64,000 bases of DNA from Heterobilharzia americana (GCA_944470555.2 OX104127.1:28659661-28723660), one strand, 5' to 3'. Positions 12,301 to 25,959 are shown, counted from the stretch's first letter. Made by a program: numbers and translations. The notes: generated from the letters alone by a model not told the origin.

Positions 12301-13829
12301 GTTGAGAATTTTGCATGATTTGTTTGATATTTCTTCCTAATATGATAACATAGTAAAAGACCTGAAACGTTTCCTACTTCTGTTGCTGTTTACAGTTCAT
12401 ATTGCAACTCCTGTTTTCCTATATGCTCAGATGAATTTCTTCATAAAGTTTAAGGGATCCGTAGTATTTCTTTGATATGTAAACTTTTATTTAGGCCTTT
12501 TGTTTCACTGGTCAGTATCTTATTTTCACTATTTGGAAACTCGACTAAACCCAATTTAACTGATATAAGACAGGAGGACCTGAAGCTTATGGCTCGTCGG
12601 ATTCATGCAGACAGCAGTATCTAAACCACGATCTGTTACGTGTTTTACTTTGCCATCCAAGACACATATATATACAAACTATGAATAAGTTTCTAGTTCA
12701 ACATACTAAATGTGTCATGCATATATCTTCATCTCATCAAGTAAATAATACTATAACACTGTGTGGTATAGTGAATAAACAAATTTTTGTCGAATTCAAA
12801 ACGTTGGTTTGTTGTACTGCTTTTCGCTTACGATATCACTTCGTTTTATAAAATAACTATGTATATTTGGCATAATCCTGTTGAAAAACACAATGAAGTG
12901 TACTAATGTCCTAATAATTTGTAAACTCAAATATTTCACTTAGATCAGTAGTTTGGGGTCTTAGAGGATTCAGTATTGATGTTGGTTTTCATAGTTTTAA
13001 CGGACTTGCTAAGCTGAAGGCACACTGTCAAGCATCCTTACCATTTAGGACTTTGTCGTGTTACTTTGCTCTAGTCTTATGATACCTTCTAATCAGTTAG
13101 TTGGGATGCATTAGTATTTTGGCACGGTTTATCAAATACACTACTTCCACCTACCTACTTTAGTGTCTTCTTTCTTGGCCTCACACTCGTTGCTATACAG
13201 CAAGTATAAAGAGTTGGTGATTTGCCTCTGCGTCTATCAAGTTCATGTAAGATCCATTCAGAAATTCATACATGAAATGAAGATTACAAAGTGTAGATTT
13301 AATTAAGTCTAATATAATGTATGAGTGCATAAGAGTCTTTATCTTAGTTTTATTTCGGTTGATGTATTTGGATAAAACTTACAGTTTCATGTAGTCAAAA
13401 CCGAAATTCGCTGCTAGTTGACGATGAACGAAGAACATTTAACTGTGTTCTTATATTTTAATTGAAAAATATGAAGTTTATGTATCTTCTTTACATCCAT
13501 GTAGACACCTCCAAAATTCTGTAGTTTAGCCATAACTTTTACCGTTACCATCATGAACAGAATGAAATTTGCTCTTTCACATACAATACTAACGGGAAGA
13601 ACATTTCCTATAGAACAAAACGCACACTGAATCACAAGTGATATCCATAACTTCTATTTTTTTTCCTACATTTAAGATCTTAAATAAGTAAATAGCTAGC
13701 CAGTGCCGTCACAAGACTAACAGGAATGAATTTGAGATCATATGACCCAACAATGGCAGTGGATCAAGGTTGAGCTATATCGTGAATAAACAGGAGGAAG
13801 AAAATATTAACCTATGGATTTTGACTCAT
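3369..13829. other. 10.5-kb AT-rich non-coding stretch
   Basis: There are no splice-bounded coding exons, recognised transposon motifs or RNA genes. The open frames here (up to about 87 codons, such as 7428-7691 on the minus strand) have skewed AT-driven composition, no known domain and no phase partners, so I treat them as chance. A region near 6720-6905 has an open frame ending at a GT donor-like site, but no matching acceptor or partner exon was found. Confidence 0.5.
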
Positions 13830-13990
13830 TTGCTTAATGGTGACGTACTAGCCAATAAACCTGAGGAGTTTTGACTGTAGCTCTGGCGGGTCATGGTTGT
13901 ACACCACTGGCTACTCCTTTACTAGGACGAAATAACTGTCCAGTGCACCCAGGTTTCCAATACTTCTCTAACTGATGTCAGTCCTTCGAT
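13830..13990 (+). repeat. Dispersed repeat R, copy 1 (degenerate)
   Basis: The 3' half aligns by eye with 52790-52870 and 63770-63850, sharing 'CCCAGGTTTCCAA', 'AACTGATGTCAGTCC' and 'AAxxCCAACTC'. The 5' half has tRNA-like remnants (GGTTGTACACCAC and ACTAGGACGAAA). It is probably a second tRNA-derived SINE-like family. It is too diverged to set boundaries. Confidence 0.45.
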
Positions 13991-14102
13991 AAATGCCAAC
14001 TCAGATTCAAGAAATCTTCATACACTTTTAGGTTCAGTAAACTATATTAAACTGATAATATTGCTTCCACCTCCAATAAATTATGTCTACATTGATATGC
14101 TT

Positions 14103-14191
14103 TGGGAACAACATCACTAGGGTGCAGGTACATCCAGCTGACGAGTAGCAATTAGGACGAAACGCGCATTCTGGATCCTTCTGCTAGCTAC
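14103..14191 (+). repeat. SM-alpha-like SINE, 3' half (copy 2)
   Basis: It matches the body of the SINE at 49390-49550 from GGGAACAACATCACT through CATCCAGCTGACGAGT, AGGACGAAACGCGCATTCTGGATCC to CTGCTAGC. The tRNA-like head with boxes A and B is missing or unrecognisable, so this is a 5'-truncated copy. Confidence 0.75.
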
Positions 14192-15189
14192 AACAAACCA
14201 AATTATCATAACTAACTCATGGACAATTATCGATATGGCTTTCCATTACTAATACGACAAAGGTTTCAAATCGGTTTTCTCCATGTCAACAAAAACCGTT
14301 ATCCACTAATTTTTATCATTCCAAGAACTCCAGTCAGGTAATCTGTTGCCCTCCACACCACTCTGACTAAGAGTCAAAGAACTCATGTCCTGATTTAGTC
14401 ATGGTCTGATACTTACAAAAGCCTTCTTTTAAATCGTTTCTGTATGAGTCAGTCAAGCACTTAGAGATGGGCTGCCGCTGGGAATGTGTAGCTCACCTTC
14501 CAGCCACCTCAGTGAATGTGTCCAAGTTTATCAGTTAAATTGTTCTGTTTACCTGGTAATCTTCACTTACTGTAAGCACTGGTCATGTAGTAATTCTAAC
14601 ATATGTAGGTGATGCTACGTGGTCTGGAAACGGAAACCTTTATGTGTCATCTTTAATCAGTGAAAAAATGTCAGATTTTTGTACTAGGATCGGACGCAAT
14701 GCAGAACAGCAAAGTTATCTTTCTATGGTTAGTCGGGTATCCCACCGGTCTCAAGGATTACCCAACTTTGCAAGTGCTTAAAAAGGTTTCTGTATCCGAA
14801 CTGGGGTTTCAACCGCAACCGAACGATTAAAGTCAACTTAACTTCTTAATTGAGTGGAGTGGTCGAAATGCTGCATTATTCCAGTCTCCAAAACGACCCT
14901 AGGATTTGGTGTGGATCAGTTTAAAAGCGTTATTTTAAACATGACCGGGTGCGAAGTCCATGCCAAACACCTTCATATCTCTCCTTAAGGCGTTTAAAAG
15001 ACCCTATATTCCATCCAATTCCCTTCCCAACTGTCGTCTACGTACTGCAAGTCCATCAAATAATCTTCAAGGAAAAGGTCAGTCAAAGTGAAGTCGGAGG
15101 TACCTATGACCATGTCCATTAGTATGTATATAACGAATTTAAAGAAGAACGGTAACAAAATGATTAGTAGTGCATAATTTTATGCCACT
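14192..15189. other. Non-coding stretch
   Basis: No gene or recognised repeat. GC content is slightly higher than in the neighbours around 14700-15100, but frames are interrupted on both strands. Confidence 0.45.
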
Positions 15190-15197
15190 TTCTTTAC

Positions 15198-15600
15198 AGT
15201 CTGACATCAGCCACATCTCTCGATCGACAGAGCCAACTCCCACTTCAAGGTCAAGGAACATGGCAGGTTTCTTCAGAAACTTCATGTACAAATTCCTCTT
15301 TATGATAAAAAAAGCAAACGCAAATCATGAGGATAGTATTAAAGGACAGGATAAACTCATTAGAAGTATCAAAACTATTCATGTTCGCAGCAGACTGGAA
15401 CCAGTCTTTAAGAGTGCATGCAACCATGCGTCAGCAAATGGGCTCCAGCTTTGCAACTAACCAGAGAGTCACTTTGTGTTAAATTGGATCAACCATTGAT
15501 TAAAAAGGTAACTGAAGATTGCCTTTCTTTTGCATTCGTGCTAATTCATTATCACAAGGCGGATGTGACCATGGGATCTTCTGATGACCAGTACATGTAA
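15198..15600 (+). pseudogene. Two overlapping open frames, unassigned
   Basis: A pyrimidine-rich tract ending TTTACAG (to about 15199) is followed by an open frame to a stop at 15460, containing SRSTEPTPTSRSRNMAGF and KGQDKLIRSIKTIHVRS. A second frame (15418-15600), shifted by one, continues with LTRESLCVKLDQP and ends at TAA. The hand-over with a frame change looks like a decayed coding sequence or one exon with a frameshift. Neither part shows a domain I know, and neither joins the host gene in phase. It could be an old retrocopy, or chance. Confidence 0.25.
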
Positions 15601-16499
15601 AACTAGCAGTTATTTATTTTTAGTCAGAAGTTTATTTAAAATATTAGTGATTTGCTTTTCTGTTGCATTAGTCAAGTCCTTTGGAGAATTATCACTTATG
15701 AATTTCAGTTTAAAAGAATCGAGTTCATTCTAACGAAATCACCACCCTTTCGTTATTATAACGCCCAAAACCTTTATCGGGTCTTCATACGTCTAAATGA
15801 ACATAGTACTTTACATTCTCGAAGCTCCTTTGTTCTCCATTGACAAAAGTGTTAACTGTGAATGTTTCAAAACATGAAACTGCTTATAAGGATCAAGAAA
15901 CGTGTATTTGAACCAGTCTTCCCTGTACTCATTCATTGCCTTTAAATCTGCTGGTTGTCTTTATAAATATATTAACTGAACCTCTACATGAGTTCTTTCA
16001 GGAAACTCCCTTGAGAAATTAAACTTAGTGACAGTTCAGATTCAGTTTCATTTAGCTATTTATTGGATAGGTGGTGAATGTGTTGATGTTCTTGCTCGTT
16101 TGCAATATGGTAGGTGGGTGACCGGCAAGAAGTATATGCTTTCATTGCCAGTCAGTATACTTTACATTCACTTAACTGCAAAGTAGAACTAACTATGTGA
16201 ATAATTTATCCTCATATACATTCTCCTACAAGCGTCTGCTTTCATGGCAGTCTCAACTAATTATCGCATAGTATGATGGTTTCTTATGTCTAATAATGAG
16301 CACTTTGAATGCAGGCTAGAATAGGGTTGACATTTTTTAAAAATCTCTCGACTCTTAATGTGAAAAACAGATTATTGGAGCCTGGAAATTCAAGTATTTA
16401 AATCAGTAATCTTTCTAACTTCTTTTCTGTATACATTATTTATTATTGATGGACCTAACTACGCAGATGTTATTGTGTTCTGTCTTTTTTCAAGTTCAG
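15601..16499. other. Non-coding stretch before host exon 1
   Basis: No gene is seen. The last 50 bases are pyrimidine-rich and include the acceptor used by the exon starting near 16500. If that exon is internal, this is intron; if it is the first coding exon, this is 5' UTR or promoter. Confidence 0.5.
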
Positions 16500-16964
16500 A
16501 TGTCGGCGAAGTATCCACAGTTTCAAGTTTGTTTCCAAAAAACTGGCTTAGGAGAGAATCAACTGCAGATGAGAATGTACCAATGAATCATAAAGGATAT
16601 TCACTGTTCAAAGGTATCGATAACGATGATAATAACAACAACTATAACCAGTTTATGACAGACATCAGTTCTCAACAATCCTCATCAAGGACAAATACAC
16701 TCCCTTCATCTTCTAGTCTCAATCCAAACCTTCCTCACTTCTCTTCAAGTTGTTCAACAATAACAACCACTTTAACACAGACGATAACAACCACACTAAC
16801 TGGTAGTAATTCAAGTCGAATTCCTTCGAATCAGTATATTCCTAATGAATTGTTGGGTGGGAAGTTCGCTGAAGACTTTCTAAAGAAATCATTATCATCA
16901 ATGGTATCCAACAGACTATCAAATGGTCAAAATGAACCCGTTCAGTTATCTAACAGTTTTACAG
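16500..16964 (+). CDS. Host gene exon 1 (first exon seen): Ser/Asn/Thr-rich region
   Basis: This exon is open in one frame for about 154 codons and ends at a strong donor, ACAG|GTAAGT (16965). The acceptor is read as TTCAAGTTCAG|AT; an alternative AG at 16493-16494 would keep the frame. The residues are low-complexity and polar (NDDNNNNYNQ, SSSRTNTLPSSSS, TTTLTQTITTTLTGS), suggesting a disordered region. The last 40 residues (GGKFAEDFLKKSL ... SNSFTG) are more ordered. The exon ends after one base of a codon; exon 2 begins with the other two, making Gly. SFTG-QTLVQWF across the junction resembles the start of a DEP domain. No secure start codon is seen, so upstream exons are likely. The protein is not recognised. 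Confidence 0.75.
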
Positions 16965-19500
16965 GTAAGTAGTTCTGAATTCCTCCAAGGAATAGAAAAT
17001 CACCTAGTGAAGTCATAGAACAAAGAAGCAACTTGGGAGATAATTTTCCTTCAGATTATTTCAGAAGAAAGGGAAATTTTCTCCTCTGTTACTTTTTTAT
17101 TCTCTCCCACAATTTTTGAAGTGTGGTCACTGTTTTCACTTCGTAATTCAAAGTATATTGATTCATAAGTCAAAACAATTAAACAAACTGTCTATTGACG
17201 ACTGAACCTGATAGGTAAGTTCACTTATTTCTGATCAAAGCGAAAACAACAGAAGGTTGTATGGTTATCTTCAGTGTTGATTGAGCATTTTGGCATCATT
17301 TTTGCTCTACCTAGGCTTCATTAGTCAGTAGGATTGCCTTAGCATAACGCACAGAAGGTAATATTTGGATACACTGTTTATAAGCTTTAAACTATCTATC
17401 ATTGAATAGATCTTAACTTACAGTTGTTTAAAATTCGTAGTGAAGCATCGAACTGATCATTTTACTGAGCGAATACTTCTTTGAGATCAGAGTAGTCTCG
17501 TTTGATGTATTTGAAAAGTAACTGTTACTTGAAAAGATTATTCTTTGACAGATGAGCCTAATTCTACCCCTTTGCAGTTCAACTTCACCGAAAGAAGCCG
17601 TTTTCCCGTAAGTATTTACTACTTTCACAACTGATTATACTTCAGAATACTAACAGACGGCAAAAGTAGTAAAATACATACAGCTTAAATTTATTATTTT
17701 AAGGCTGTGACTTTATTTATCAGGTACACGGCGAAGCTGGCGACCTCTTTGCAGGGAGTAAGTACTAGAAAATATATATGGTGTGTGGCAAGCCAGATCA
17801 ACTATAGTAAGCATAGGACGTATCAAGGACTGTTGTTCTACAAAGAGGAACCGGCGTTTCTAATGGTAGCAATATATTAACCTTTGTGAAACGATACCCT
17901 TAGTATGCCCTATAGATTGATGAAGATCATGTAAACTATAGCATTTAAAACACAAGCGTATAACATCATATCATAATTGTTTACATACTACCACCATAAG
18001 CTAACTGTTGCCCTTAAGATTTCGAGATAATCTTCCAAGATGAATATGACTGCCTGAAATAAGTAGCAAGATAATCAGTTCAAGATAAGTGGCAGTAGTA
18101 GTAGTTACAGTGTGGTGAAAACCACTGGTAACAACGCTTATTAGTAACATATAGTGCGGCACAAGTAGCTGTGACAATCGTCTAATCTATGATGTAAGAA
18201 GATAGAACGTAGAATGTAATTGCAAATGCGAAAGGTGCTATACATCGAGACACCAATATGACTCGCTTATCAGATATAACATTGTTATTTTCCATTCAGC
18301 GATCTCTGCTGCTTCCCTGGACTACTCTTCAGTTGAAGTAATAGTAGTAGTAGTCACAATGATCGAAGCTGAAACACGGAGTAAGTGTGGTATTTAAGTC
18401 GTTATCATAAAACTAAGCCAAGAAGCAAACTAAACACATAGACAAAATGATTTTAATCCAATACACTGGAAAGGCAGAAATCATTTCAAGCTACTGTATG
18501 AAATAAATAACCCCGCTGAATATCCACCATCTTCGATTTCCGGCAATCAGCAGTAATTTTGACTAACCTTGGAGTTGTGGGAATATTCACTAAAGTTCAA
18601 CCTTGTGACACCTCTCAGTTATGAAAAATGATCATGTTTTGTTCCTACTTAAAGTTTCTAAGTGTTTAGTTATTTCTATATATAGAAAATGTACTTAACT
18701 TTGCGTACATTTTGTTAAAATAACATCGACGCAACTCTGTTCATAGAATCACATGTTACCCCGTAACTTCTTTCTTATATTATCCGTGAATCAAATTATG
18801 TGCACAATGTGATATTTCATATGATAAATGTCTGTAGGCATTAAATTCAGTAGCACATCTACTGAATGTATCTTTTGTTCAGACTAGATGCTTTAGTTTG
18901 TATTTGATTACCTTATAAGCGTAAGAGCATTAGAGCCGGATGGCAGTCAGCAGGTTTGTATACACACAAATGCACACATCTTTATACTCACTGTCATGTA
19001 ATAAGTTATATCGTTGGAAACTGAAATAAAAAGGTGCGAATGACTTGAATGTTATGCAAGAGTACGCAATGATTTTTATACAAAGGCTGAAGACATAATT
19101 CCGATTTTCTCCTCAGCTGCTTTTGTTTGACGGCTGAAAGTTCAGTGCATTGAATCAGTAGTCTGAAGAATATAACCGAAATACTGGGGAATGGGATTGA
19201 AAGTCATTGCATGAATCAGTGTTTTACTCTATAAGATAATAATTAAACCAAGAAAAATGTGTTCATCAGAATAAAATGAAGTCACATTTTGTAATTAAGT
19301 GCTTCACCTAAAGTAAAGCAGCCTAAGAGATATAAGATAAATATTCGACAATATAAGTTACGCTAACATTTCTAACAACTTTGTAGACATCGATGTTATA
19401 GCTTGTGAATTTCCATCGTTGACTGAACTAAATTAACAAGCCACTATTGGCACATGGGCTCCTGTAGGGGTGTCTTGGTATTATGGGTATTTTGAGGAAA
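16965..19500. other. Intron 1 of host gene, proximal part
   Basis: Non-coding. Short GTA/AGT-rich simple stretches occur near 18095-18110 and 18340-18355. No recognised element or exon is seen. Confidence 0.5.
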
Positions 19501-19620
19501 CGTTTGAGGCGACCGGTCTAAAGTTCGAGTTTTATTGGGAACATAACATCATTCACTGAGGGGTATGTACATCTAGCTGGTGAATCCTGAATAGGACGAA
19601 AAGTGCATTCTCTTTCGCAC
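19501..19620 (+). repeat. SM-alpha-like SINE (copy 3), decayed
   Basis: It contains a box-B-like AAGTTCGAGTT, then TGGGAACATAACATCATTCACTGAGG, a decayed CATCTAGCTGGTGA core, and AGGACGAAAAGTGCATTCT. The order matches the SINE at 49390-49550. The box A region upstream (about 19460-19500) is not recognisable. Confidence 0.7.
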
Positions 19621-22600
19621 TGTTAACCATGATTAATAATTATTTAAAAAATCAGACCTAAAGGGTAACGGTTCTCAGGTTTCAAAATAAGATAATAAAA
19701 ACAAGCTGAAGGGTTACCATAGGATATACAATATCGTTCCAGATGCATTTACTGATCCTTGGAAATGGATACCCATTGAAACAGTTCTGCTGCAAAGGTG
19801 TGGTTGCAGTATGTTCATAATACACTAACAGTACTTAAACCTGAGCAGATTACTAAGTCTTTTACACATATAAATTCAGCGGTGAACAAAATCTAATTTG
19901 CCTCTGAATTAGACAGGATTGACTCTAATGGCCATCTTAACAACAACTAAAAAAAGCAGTAAAACTTCACTATTTTATGAAAATCTACCTTTCGAACAAA
20001 AACGAAGAAACCCAGTTGGCTATTTCAGTAGTTCTTAGAATAATCTTTAGAGTCAATCCTTTGAAAGGCGTAAATGACAGCCGGCAATCTTGGATTTCAA
20101 GAATAAATAAAAACAAGATAGTAGTGTCTATGTAAATATTTTTCATTCAAATCGCCACTCAGACTTCAAATCATTTCACCCTATCTCAGTTAAAGTAGGT
20201 TAGTAAAATGTCTAAATAATAGGGTAAACGTCTTTTAGGAGGAGCGAAAACTTGAGATAAAAATAACGGATACAGTGAGAAAACCCTACATGTCGATAAT
20301 CACTCACTTTCATTTATAGACAAAGCCTGAAGAAAACAGGGAAAATTCGAACAATAGTAATGATATGAGTGACTTTTAAGACCACCCTAACAATTGCCTA
20401 GACAACCAACCACGTTTTTCTATCCTCTGAAAAGCTAACTTCCCAGCCAAAATACTAAAACCTGACCGGTTATTTTATTAATAGCTAGGGTGACCTTTCA
20501 AGTCATTCAGTCACACAGGTGTTAATAATCATTCCACTAGTTTTAATGATAGCGGTAGTAATAAAAGTGATAGGCTGTAGAGAAATTTCTAAACGTCTGC
20601 TATGTTACCGTACAGAGAAGGCACCTCAGAAGCCTTATGAAGGGCTCTCAGTAAGGTTGAATTTCAGTAGCACCGAACCTACAAACCAACTTAGAAATCA
20701 GCTCTTTAGGTTAACATATATAATTATATATATCAGCTACCAGTTAAAGGCAGTGGTGAACGCGATGAATGAATATCAGCTAATTCCGTAATATCGATTT
20801 CTTAGTACTGAAAATATCCCAACCATCAATTTCGAAAGCTTTCATTTTTTTACTGTGAGATGCATAGATTAGACAAAAATTAAAACAAAATAGGTTAGAT
20901 GAATTTCAAACTGGTGATGATGAGACTGTTTGAAGCTTTTGAAAAGTGTGTAAGACCGTTTCTGATGGAACGACATAGATTGACCGTATTATCGAAGTTC
21001 ATCCTCAACAACGAAAAGTAAAAACGCTAAATATTCAAACCACGGATATCTGAAAAGGTCTCGTTGAGCATCGTCATGACGTTCCTTCATCCTAATTAGC
21101 CTCATTTTGGGATGTGATGAGAAACGTGACTGGTAGCCAACCCTATCACGATCACTGGACGGTTAATTATAGCAGATTCCTTTAAAAAGTGGACAAAACC
21201 CGTGATGCTTAATGTGCAACTGAACAAACAAGCTGCTGTCTTCCATCTATGCTATGCCCAGAGAGGCAAACCGTACCTAACACTTTGTTTGTTTTACTTT
21301 TATTACTTCAACAAGTGAATGTAAATTTTTTACTTAGGCTGCAGTTAGAATGAAATGAGAACTTTTTAATTTTTAGCTGAATTATGACTTGAACATTTCT
21401 TAAAAGATAAACTTTGTTACCTAAAACATTCAAACAAAACAAAGCCCTTGTCAGATTCAAATCAGATATTTGTCAATTACATGTTTTGTGGTAGGAATGT
21501 CATAATTAAGTGAAAATCCACCATAGTTTTGCCTATAAACCAAAATATTGAAACTGTATTATGTAATTTACATAGTATCATAATTGGTATCAAGATTATC
21601 AGCACGAAATGTGTAAAAAATATACTAGTAAATGATATGAGTAATTGTTGACTAATAATTTGCATAAGCGGTCTGCAGCAACTCAAGTCAATATGCAGTA
21701 TTTTTCATAAGTCAGAAGATACTTTCTTTCTTAAAAATTCACTAGAAAGTAATTTTTCTCAACTGTGTTCATGTTCATTTTCTCTCCACACACTTCCGTA
21801 TATTTGTTTTTGAAGTTCATTAAATGCCCACTTAAAGGCCGTTGTCTTCCAAGAAAATTGATTGCTTATCTCACATGTCTTCGGAAGAAGATTCTACGTC
21901 CCGCTATACACTCTTTGGAAACAATCAAATTTGTCCTTCATTCATTTAAGGCTGTTAAAATTTATCTCACTTCCTGTTTAACACACTGTAACCGATGAGC
22001 TATGTCATCCTTAGTTCTCAGTATTACCCATAAACTGTCAATTACCTTTGCACGACAATCATTCAGCTAAATGAAACAACACTGTAGTCTATTCCAGTTT
22101 GATGTCAGATGTTAGTTTTTGATTGAAAAGAAGCTATGATGAACCTAATATTAATGCATGCGCAGACCATTCAATAAATCATATCTGTGACCCTGAGGAA
22201 AATGGCTATCTGTGGGTGGTTCACAATTCCTTCATTCAGAGTTGAAGTCAAGGTATTTGTCAATAAGCAATTTAAGACGTGACTAACTCTGTGTTTGATT
22301 GCACTAAATTTACGATCTAGACATTTGTGGCTAAGCTGTTTACGTTTTGTTCATCACTTATTGAAGTGAGTCGATCAAGTGGTGATGTCTCTAGCTTCAG
22401 TAGTGGGTGGCGAGGTTTCGAATGACTGAGAGAACACCACTTTAATAATGGTTGCACATGAGTGCTGCTAATTGCCAGTTAACGTGTAGCCTAAATCCAG
22501 GTCTTCCAGTAAATTAAATCCTAACATATAACACTACTACAGTCTTTGGACACTGTTATTATAAGTGTACAGATTTATGACCATCTGATGGTTGATTAAC

Positions 22601-23566
22601 ATTAACCGGAAAACGGAAGATATTCATAAATACATGGGAATATACCTAAAGTTATGAGAAGATTGAAATGGTAGCAGGGGTGAACCACTGACTTTCGGGC
22701 TTGTGAATGAAAGCCACACTTAAATTGATAGCACAGTTAGAAATAGTTTTTTGCTGTGAATCAAAAGTTAGTCGATAAACTTAAAGGCTGAATGCCAAAA
22801 ATGTCAATGATTTGAATACTGCATTTTTACAAAACATCTTGTCACTTCAGTTTCCACTCTTCTTTATTTAGCTTCACCTATTAAGCGATATTAATTATAA
22901 TTCCAATAGGAAGATTTCCACCTATTAAGGAAAACTAGATTCAGTCAAATTGTTTGATTGCTTTAATGTGGTATAAAAGAAACCTTAAGAGGGGCTCTTT
23001 TTAGGAAAGCAGGTAGAAGAGGGAAAATAAATTCCATTTTCTTAACATGTTTTCTTAGGAGGTTGTGTGCAGTAACTAATTCCACACTGAAAAATTAAAC
23101 TTTGACCTGTTTAATTTGATTTGGCTGAGTACTTCCAACTTTTAAATACCTTTAGCTACTGCCTCCTGAAACAATTTAACTTTTTGCAAAGGGTTTAGGT
23201 GTTTAGAGTTCCATTGATTTGATGAAAACCTTGGTGTTGTAGTCGAAATTATTCGAAGAAGATAAGAATGTCATTCTACAGATAAGCAAAATACGGACAA
23301 ACGTTAATCTAGACAGGACAGAAGATATGAAAAAGCCAATAGACCTACTTTTAGAAAGAATAACATTCCTAAAATTGATATTTGTTTTAGTTAGAAATAC
23401 ATATCATGAAACCAGGATCAAACTGAACAGAAGTTTTAAACAGAGAAAAGTCAACTAGATGGATAACTGGAGAAAGCGATAGCACACCCTGATAAGGCAG
23501 ATGTATTCCTTCGATCAGTTCTACGACTTCCAAGAACTTTACCATTCACCTAACAAAAATATTGAA
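19621..23566. other. Intronic non-coding stretch
   Basis: No exon or transposon motif is recognised. The open frame at 20519-20791 is hydrophobic at its start but has no domain or splice partner. A tRNA-like inverted box B (GGGGTGAACCACTGACTTTC) lies near 22678. Confidence 0.45.
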
Positions 23567-24786
23567 CTGAAAAGCTGAACCATCTTGTTAATAAATCAAC
23601 CAACTCAACGATTCACTCCATAAAACAAAGCCAAAGATACCAAATAATGAGAAGACAAAACGTTGAACTCATTCAATGCCTGCTGCCTCTCTGCATTGAT
23701 AGAGAAACTATTCTACGGATAATTCAAAATGATGGCGATCCTCGATCTCATCCAAGTATCAAAATACCTGAATTAATGGATTTAATTGATCTTTACCCAA
23801 ATAATTTCATTTAAATGGAGATAGATAAGAGCGAATGACAGGAACTTCAGCTGAATCACCAAACTCAGCAACCACTGCAGAAGCATTATACAATGAATGC
23901 AGTTGATAATCTTGCTAGTCATCACACCACAATTACGAGTCCAGTACATGGACGATACGTCTGTTCCTTCCTAAAGAAACGATGTTGAATGTACTCAAAA
24001 ATCAATCAGCAAAGCTTTCAAAGGACTTCAACTTACGAAAGAAGACGAAAACATTGGCCAGCAATAGCCTTTGAAATTTGGGCATGCCAGATGAACAAGA
24101 GCATCATCAAGTTAGAGAATACATGGAGAGAAATTATATAAATCAAACACTTAGTTAAAACAGGAACATTTCACTTCTGATCTACAAAAGCTGTGTAACA
24201 CTCTTATTTGAACGCCTTAAGTCACATTTCATTACAAAAGATTCATAAAAATCTGAAAAACGGCCTTTGTTTGAAATCTTTCATTTCAACTGACATCCGA
24301 ACAGCTTCATCAATGGATATCCTTTAAAATGTATGAAATCGAAATCCCTTGCAAACGTTGCCAGAAGAATCGTCAACCGGTAGATCAATACATTGCAGCA
24401 AACAGCCACACGTTCATTCGAGACAAATTTGAAGTACCTGAATGGGGAAACACAAAAGTGATCTAGGTGCTCTTGGTAATTTGACACTAGAAAATCAGCA
24501 AGAAATCTGCACATCAACCTGGGGAACTCTGAATGCACTCAAAGAGGAGGTTACCAATCAACTGTATCAAGATATTTCGTGCATTCTTAACCAAACTCCT
24601 GAAGGTAAACAACCAATACAAAACGACTCGCTCGTTCTATTTTAGGTCATGTGCCAGCAACGGCAAAGAACACCACTTCAGCGGAAGCAAACAAACCAAT
24701 CAGCGTGAAGGATCCCCTTCCCAACATGGAAGAGTAGAGCCATCAGATCTAGACAGCATTCATCATTTCAGCAAAGAAGAGTTGTA
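23567..24786 (+). pseudogene. Degenerate coding-like region, unassigned
   Basis: Successive + strand frames give protein-like stretches broken by stops and shifts. About 23567-23815 reads TEKLNHLVNKSTNSTIHS through RRQNVELIQCLLPLCIDRET to PELMDLIDLYPNNF and then a stop. About 24285-24460 reads LTSEQLHQWISFKMYEIEIP, then CKRCQKNRQPVDQYIAANSH. Bases 24533-24787 end in SDLDSIHHFSKEEL and a stop. Composition is less AT-skewed than the flanks. I know of no family match. It could be a decayed transposon gene or a retro-pseudogene lying in intron 1 of the host gene. Confidence 0.3.
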
Positions 24787-25959
24787 AATCACTTCCTTGT
24801 GATAATCTGGTGCACTGATAATGATGTATTGAATTACATTGGAACGTTTAGCAACTGAAAGTTCATCTCAGAGAACACCTGACTCTGAAAATATTTCAAC
24901 TTTCTGCTACAAGCGAAAAATATAACACTTAGCACAAGTAATCCACATTTATTCTAACATATCACTGAAATTGCAATACATGACAATTATAGAACTTTTC
25001 AGAAACTGGACATTAAATTTTTGTTTCATATAACTGATTGCCCTGCATAAACGTTAACTTGAACAAAACGTCTTATCAGAAAATTTAGTATATTTATTGA
25101 TTCAAAGTTAGCCGTAGTAAATAAAAACTTCCAGACGATTTTTATGGAAAAGAAACTTTCAACACATATTTTGGCTAACACTGAGGAAACTATGGAAACA
25201 AACAGGTTTGCTGTACTTTCAAACTTTCAAAAGCGTTACTGTTACCATTAATCGACAAGTGTATTTATTTTGACTACGTTTGACCTTTGAATGTAAATAA
25301 GTTTCAAATAGACTCTGATATATGATTCCATACCACTATAAATAAATGCACGAGGTCTTAATAAGTTGGTGAAGAGACAGTAAGAATAAGCTAGTGAATG
25401 CGCAAAACAGGGAGTGAATAATTATGACATTCAGAATTTTATTCACTCTGCCTTTTCCAGAACAATCTAGATGTTTTAGTATGACATTCCATGCAGCAAA
25501 ATGTGCTTTAAGGTAAGTGAATGGAAAGAAATTGCTAAAAGTATTCACATTATAGATTATAAATTCAAAACATGAAGCTTAATACATAAATTATGTTCAT
25601 TAATGAGTAACAAATCACTAGCGTTAACCAAAACAAACATCTTCGGTTGCTGTCTTTGGAGTTTCACTCTTCTGAGTAAGAATATCATAATATAATTTCT
25701 ACGTGCTTATTCAACACTTCTTGTAACTTCAGTGAAGACACTGGCTCATACAATGAAGCATACGATAACACTTCTCCTTAGGTAAACGAAATATAACATA
25801 TCTCACGATATTAAGACAACATATATAGAGACAAAGAATGTGGTGATAAAAGAAAAGACAACGAATAAAGAATGTAGAAGAAGCCTTTAGTTTGTGGAAG
25901 GCCAAGGGAGGAACAACGTTTGATCAATTTAATTGCGACAGCTTCAGCTAAACGATAGC
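24787..25959. other. Intronic non-coding stretch
   Basis: No supported gene. It may contain undetectably decayed upstream parts of the Penelope relic that follows. Confidence 0.45.

Noticed and set aside
18090..18360. Possible array of short direct repeats (GTAGTAGTAG and similar)
   Set aside because: Only short scattered triplet runs without regular unit and spacer; no CRISPR-like or tandem array structure.
20519..20791. Small open frame with an N-terminal hydrophobic helix as a host exon
   Set aside because: No matching donor/acceptor phase with the host exons and no recognisable domain.
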